Source of the DNA: Sporomusa ovata DSM 2662
GTDB lineage: Bacteria > Bacillota > Negativicutes > Sporomusales > Sporomusaceae
Assembly: GCF_000445445.1 (NCBI RefSeq)
Contig: NZ_ASXP01000004.1
Location: forward strand, 434,001-498,000
DNA: 64,000 bases
Direction: 5' to 3'
The notes under the pieces were generated by a model. It was not told the DNA's origin, made no database searches, and saw only the letters and a program-made list of their open reading frames with translations. Each line of letters begins with the position of its first letter. Positions within the stretch are counted from its first letter, which is position 1. This document shows positions 61,133 to 64,000 of this stretch, piece by piece. Made by a program: the position numbers and the translations under genes.

Positions 61133-62026
61133 TCAACAATGACTCGCATGACCCTGACTGTGGCAGTGACCCTTGCTGCAGCGATGAACATGTCCATGGT
61201 GCGGATGAGCCATGGCGGCTTTGAGATGAGCTACATAGATATCTTGAATAGCTGTATTTTCACCTAAGCCACTAAAATATACCTCAACCGCAAAGCCTGC
61301 CGCTACTAGCTGTGATTTAGCTGAATCCTCTTCCTCGCCAGCCATATCATTAGTGGCATGGTCACCGGCTACCAGCATAAATGGCATCAAGGTAACCTTC
61401 TTTACCTGTTTCTGTTTGAGCTTGCTGATAATTCTGGCTAGTGACGGATATCCTTCCACCGTATAAATATACGTATTTGTAAATCCGGCATCTTCAAGCT
61501 TTAATTGAAGCACACCATAGGCGGCATTGGCCGGATGCATTCCGCCATGTCCCATAAGTACAACAGCATGTGCCGGATCAGCTGCCGGCAACTGAGTTGC
61601 CAGCGCTTTGATGGCAATTTCGTAATCATCAGGATGGTTGTCCTGCCCCATGGCGTAGAGCAGTGGACGGCCTAACCGGATTTTTTCAAAAACCTTCTCA
61701 TGGATATAATGACTAACAATTTTTTGTATCTTTTCATATTCAGCCCCTGGCACAATATGCAGCGGCTGAATATATACTTCCTGAACCCCTTCAGCCTGAA
61801 GCCGCTCCAAGGCTTGTGTCTCATTAGCAATCTGAATCCCGTCACGTTCGGACAAAATCCTGATAACAGTTCGCGAAGTAAAAGCCTGCCGCACCTCATA
61901 TTCAGGAAAAGCGGCACGAATGCGGTTTTCCACGCTCTCGATATTTAGCTTCAAGGTCTCTGGATAAGAAGTGCCAAAACTAACAACAATGATAGCTTTT
62001 TTTTTCGCAGCTTGTTCTTGCGTCAT
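61133..62026 (-). CDS. cbiK: sirohydrochlorin cobaltochelatase, His-rich tail
   Basis: A 297-residue CbiK-type class II chelatase that inserts Co(II) into sirohydrochlorin in the anaerobic corrin pathway. The N-terminus A-I-I-V-V-S-F-G-T-S-Y and the metal-site regions L-M-G-H-G-G-M-H and M-L-V-A-G-D-H-A-T-N-D-M-A-G are typical. The last ~25 residues are rich in His and Cys (H-P-H-H-G-H-V-H-R-C, then H-C-H-S-Q-G-H), a likely metal store. There is no signal peptide. GAGGAG precedes ATG 62026. It is the first gene after riboswitch 1. Confidence 0.94.
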   Translation of the reverse strand: MTQEQAAKKKAIIVVSFGTSYPETLKLNIESVENRIRAAFPEYEVRQAFTSRTVIRILSERDGIQIANETQALERLQAEGVQEVYIQPLHIVPGAEYEKIQKIVSHYIHEKVFEKIRLGRPLLYAMGQDNHPDDYEIAIKALATQLPAADPAHAVVLMGHGGMHPANAAYGVLQLKLEDAGFTNTYIYTVEGYPSLARIISKLKQKQVKKVTLMPFMLVAGDHATNDMAGEEEDSAKSQLVAAGFAVEVYFSGLGENTAIQDIYVAHLKAAMAHPHHGHVHRCSKGHCHSQGHASHC

Positions 62027-62062
62027 ACATTATCTCCTCATTTCTTGTAATAGTAACTGAAT

Positions 62063-62093
62063 AAACCCCTCTCTGAAATTCAGAAAGGGGTTT
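62063..62093. terminator. hairpin between riboswitch 1 and cbiK
   Basis: AAACCCCTCTCTGAA pairs with TTCAGAAAGGGGTTT, one mismatch, almost no loop. It is placed where the riboswitch terminator is expected; the T-run is better on the + strand. Confidence 0.65.
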
Positions 62094-62197
62094 ATTTTTA
62101 ATAGAGTTCGTTTTCTATGGTTATCCCTGCCTTGCTACAGCGGTTCCAAAAAGCTCTCTCCATAATCCCCTCCTCATCGCTCGTGAGTAAATAACGG

Positions 62198-62366
62198 TGA
62201 TTGACAGACAGGCAGTTCTCCTGGCTCTGGCTCATAGTTTACCCAACCCTTCCCAAGACACAGTAGTCTCAGTGGTATACCTTGGGTTAACTCCCCATTA
62301 CAGTGGCGGGACCGCGCCGGTATTTCACCGGTCTTCCCTATTAAGCCCCGTAGGGCACCTGGCTCG
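62198..62366 (-). promoter_or_regulatory. cobalamin riboswitch 1 (cbiK-cbiZ)
   Basis: A complete class-I cobalamin aptamer on the - strand: GGTGCCC, GGGAAGACCGGTGAAAT, GCCACTGTAATGGGG and CCAGGAGAACTGCC. It precedes cbiK by about 170 bases, leaving room for the expression platform. Confidence 0.95.
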
Positions 62367-62403
62367 GCAATATTTAGTTATTATTCGTCATATTATCATT
62401 AAT

Positions 62404-62431
62404 ACTATACCCTCTTGGCAGGTATTGTCAA
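62404..62431 (-). promoter_or_regulatory. promoter of cobalamin riboswitch 1
   Basis: On the - strand TTGACA (62426-62431) and TATAGT (62404-62409) are spaced by 16 bp. The -35 and spacer share 17 identical bases with the riboswitch 3 promoter. Confidence 0.75.
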
Positions 62432-62459
62432 TAACAATTAGTAACAAGCAGAGTGAACA

Positions 62460-63226
62460 TTACATCAAAAAACATGCCGCACCATAGGCAACTGTGAACT
62501 GGGGATAGGAAAGAACATTAACAGCTCTAAAAATTTCATCTTCAATGGCGGATGCAAGTCCGCCATTATTTGCGGCACCACCATCAAGATACAAATCGTC
62601 CTCAATTTCTTGATTTCCCAGCATACCTGCTATGCGTCTGGCAATCGATTCATGCAATCCCCTGATGATGTTTTCCTTTTTGTTCCTTTGGCTAAAAGAG
62701 ATACGATCTCGCTTTCGGCGAAAACCGCGCACGTACTGTTGAGGTTGATAGAAGCATCAGCATTGTCAGCTAATGTCGCAAAATCATAGATGGGTGTGTC
62801 TAAAATACGCCCAGCCATTTCAAAAAACCTCCCGGTTCCAGCCGCACATTTATCGTTCATTTTAAAATCACTAAGTTTTCCATCTTCAGAAATTCGGATA
62901 ATTTTTATATCCTGTCCACCAATATTAATCACTGTACGCGCTTTTTTATCACTTAATAAGTACACTCCCCAAGCATTGGCGGAGACTTCATCAATGACGG
63001 TATGCGCCTGCGTTATCAGATTCTTGCCATACCCGGTGACAGAAATGCCTCCAATATCCTTTTTCTTTATCGCCAGATCAGTCAGACCATCATCAATTAA
63101 TTTGAGGGCCAATGCTTCCTGCCCCGGCGCTGTTGGTACTACTTTTTTCCACAGTAGTTCTGTATCTTTAACAATTACAGTTTTTATGGCGGTGCTGCCA
63201 AGGTCAATGCCAATTTTATATTCCAT
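62460..63226 (-). pseudogene. 2-hydroxyacyl-CoA dehydratase-type activase (BadF/HgdC family), frameshifted
   Basis: An ASKHA ATPase with G-I-D-L-G-S-T-A-I-K near residue 5, N-I-G-G-Q-D-I-K near residue 100, D-K-C-A-A-G-T-G-R-F-F and a second Cys in N-S-T-C-A-V-F, which bind the bridging [4Fe-4S] cluster of the dimer. The frame breaks after L-L-A-K-G-T-K; the C-terminal part (E-N-I-I-R-G-L-H-E-S, then D-G-G-A-A-N-N-G-G) continues in the next frame from 62732 to 62460. A run of five T at 62677-62681 (+ strand) is one base short. Restored, it is ~255 residues, normal length. It activates the dehydratase subunit encoded just upstream. Confidence 0.88.
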
Positions 63227-63237
63227 AGTTATCTCCC

Positions 63238-64000
63238 CTACTTTAATGTTTGTTTAAAAGCTTCTAGACGGGTCAGAATGTTTTGGCTGTCTTCTTTCAC
63301 ATAATCAGTTTCAATCTTGAGAAACTTGCTGCCGCTTGCTTTTAATTTAGCTTCAATTGTAAAGCTTTCAATATCATATGGATGACAACCCTTTAATACA
63401 TGAAAAATAATTCCGTTTATATTGTGGCTCGCTGTTATCCTCAAAATAGTATTGATGCGTCTGTCATTATCCGCAAAGGTTGGACAGATGCAGGCCTTAT
63501 GATATCTTTCAGCAAGTGCTTTTAATAGACCGTGTTCAGATGGGTCGTCATAAACAGTCGCTCCGGGGAATATTCTTTCGGAAGAACAGAGATCATCGGC
63601 ACAAACCGTCATACCTGCTTGTTCAATGAGTTGTAACATCTTGAAGTTAGGAAAGATGACCGGTGAACCGGCGAGAAAAATCTTATGAGGATTTTTCTGT
63701 GGTTTTATTGATTGAAATTTTTTCACTACAAGTTCTAGCTTTTTTGCCCATCTATCAATATCATCAAACATAAATGTATTGGCAATGGCAGTAAACCAGA
63801 TTCCGGAGATTATATTTTTTCTTTTTAACTCAATCAGTTCATCAAAAATTCTCCAGACATTCATAAATGCATTCATCGAACTCATGAGCTCTTGTCTTTT
63901 TAATTTGTTGCCTGTTTTTTGCTCTAAAAACAGTTTTAATGCGTAGATTTCTTCAACCCAGCGTTTTTGACCCTTTTCGTTCTGTTTAACATGGGGAAGT
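63238..64000 (-). CDS. 2-hydroxyacyl-CoA dehydratase subunit family protein, N-terminus outside the window
   Basis: The C-terminal ~250 residues of an HgdB/BcrB-type Fe-S subunit. Recognisable are I-F-L-A-G-S-P-V-I-F-P-N, V-C-A-D-D-L-C-S-S and the late H-V-L-K-G-C-H-P-Y-D, with E-T-D-Y near the end. The frame is open through the window edge (K-R-W-V-E-E-I-Y-A-L just inside it), so ATG 63885 is internal. With its activase it forms either a two-component dehydratase/reductase or a double-cubane-cluster protein; only one such subunit is visible, which favours the latter. Confidence 0.85.
   Translation of the reverse strand, partial: LPHVKQNEKGQKRWVEEIYALKLFLEQKTGNKLKRQELMSSMNAFMNVWRIFDELIELKRKNIISGIWFTAIANTFMFDDIDRWAKKLELVVKKFQSIKPQKNPHKIFLAGSPVIFPNFKMLQLIEQAGMTVCADDLCSSERIFPGATVYDDPSEHGLLKALAERYHKACICPTFADNDRRINTILRITASHNINGIIFHVLKGCHPYDIESFTIEAKLKASGSKFLKIETDYVKEDSQNILTRLEAFKQTLK

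Noticed and set aside
61090..61135. Degenerate 3' end of a fourth cobalamin riboswitch between cbiK and cbiZ
   Set aside because: A CAGGAGA...CTG-x-CTG-x-CAA similarity exists, but the aptamer core and B12 box are absent and the match begins inside the cbiK stop region.
1..64000. CRISPR arrays or rRNA genes
   Set aside because: No regularly spaced identical repeats with unique spacers and no rRNA-like sequence were seen on either strand.

Overview
The window looks like the chromosome of an anaerobic, endospore-forming Firmicute with a Gram-negative-type envelope (Negativicutes, most likely Sporomusaceae). Four TonB-dependent receptors, TonB-ExbB-ExbD and an RND pump require an outer membrane. 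A spoVK-like fragment and a YjcZ-like mini-protein point to sporulation. The assignment is inferred from gene content, not from a search.

Layout. 0-6.4 kb: an AT-rich GNAT gene, tRNA-Pro(GGG), queC-queE, pyrF-pyrC and an MFS transporter, all on the + strand. 6.4-8.9 kb: a foreign-looking block holding a large serine recombinase, a 52-aa ORF, a 171-aa Cys-rich protein and three palindromic operators spaced exactly 44 bp apart; it abuts a 5'-truncated spoVK-like gene. 8.9-17.7 kb: a translation-coupled GTPase / membrane-protein cassette, hflX with a JAMM-like N-terminal domain, a PLP lyase, a TPR protein with an internal duplication, a PRC-barrel protein and a VanW protein. 17.7-22.2 kb: a mobile-DNA zone with an MFS remnant, a tyrosine recombinase flanked by two ~110-bp structured direct repeats, a YjcZ-like peptide, a Uma2 nuclease and an IS256-family element (20717-22219) with an exact 8-bp target duplication.

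The IS256 element sits inside the last codons of a TonB receptor; removing it restores a canonical C-terminus in frame. A MarR regulator and a two-gene [NiFe] hydrogenase with an unusual proximal-cluster motif follow. From 27.7 kb to the end everything is on the - strand and concerns metals and tetrapyrroles: ChlI/ChlD-type AAA subunits, a FecBCD/BtuFCD-like ABC importer, a TonB receptor, CobN, an ECF S component, tonB-exbD-exbB, an Opp/Dpp/Nik-type ABC importer, cobO, two further TonB receptors, an RND pump, an exported CbiZ and CbiK. Three cobalamin riboswitches gate cbiK-cbiZ, a TonB receptor and cobO. The last genes encode a 2-hydroxyacyl-CoA dehydratase-type activase and its partner subunit, which runs off the window.

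Working together, the right half reads as a corrinoid/cobalt acquisition and remodelling region: outer-membrane receptors energised by TonB-ExbBD, inner-membrane importers, periplasmic CbiZ, adenosylation by CobO, and two cobalt chelatase systems. Several leaders here (dpp, exbB, cobN, and half a copy before the FecCD permease) share a terminator-like hairpin motif that I do not recognise. Several - strand genes (exbB twice, dppB, the activase) carry single-base homopolymer shifts, which may be real decay or sequencing error.
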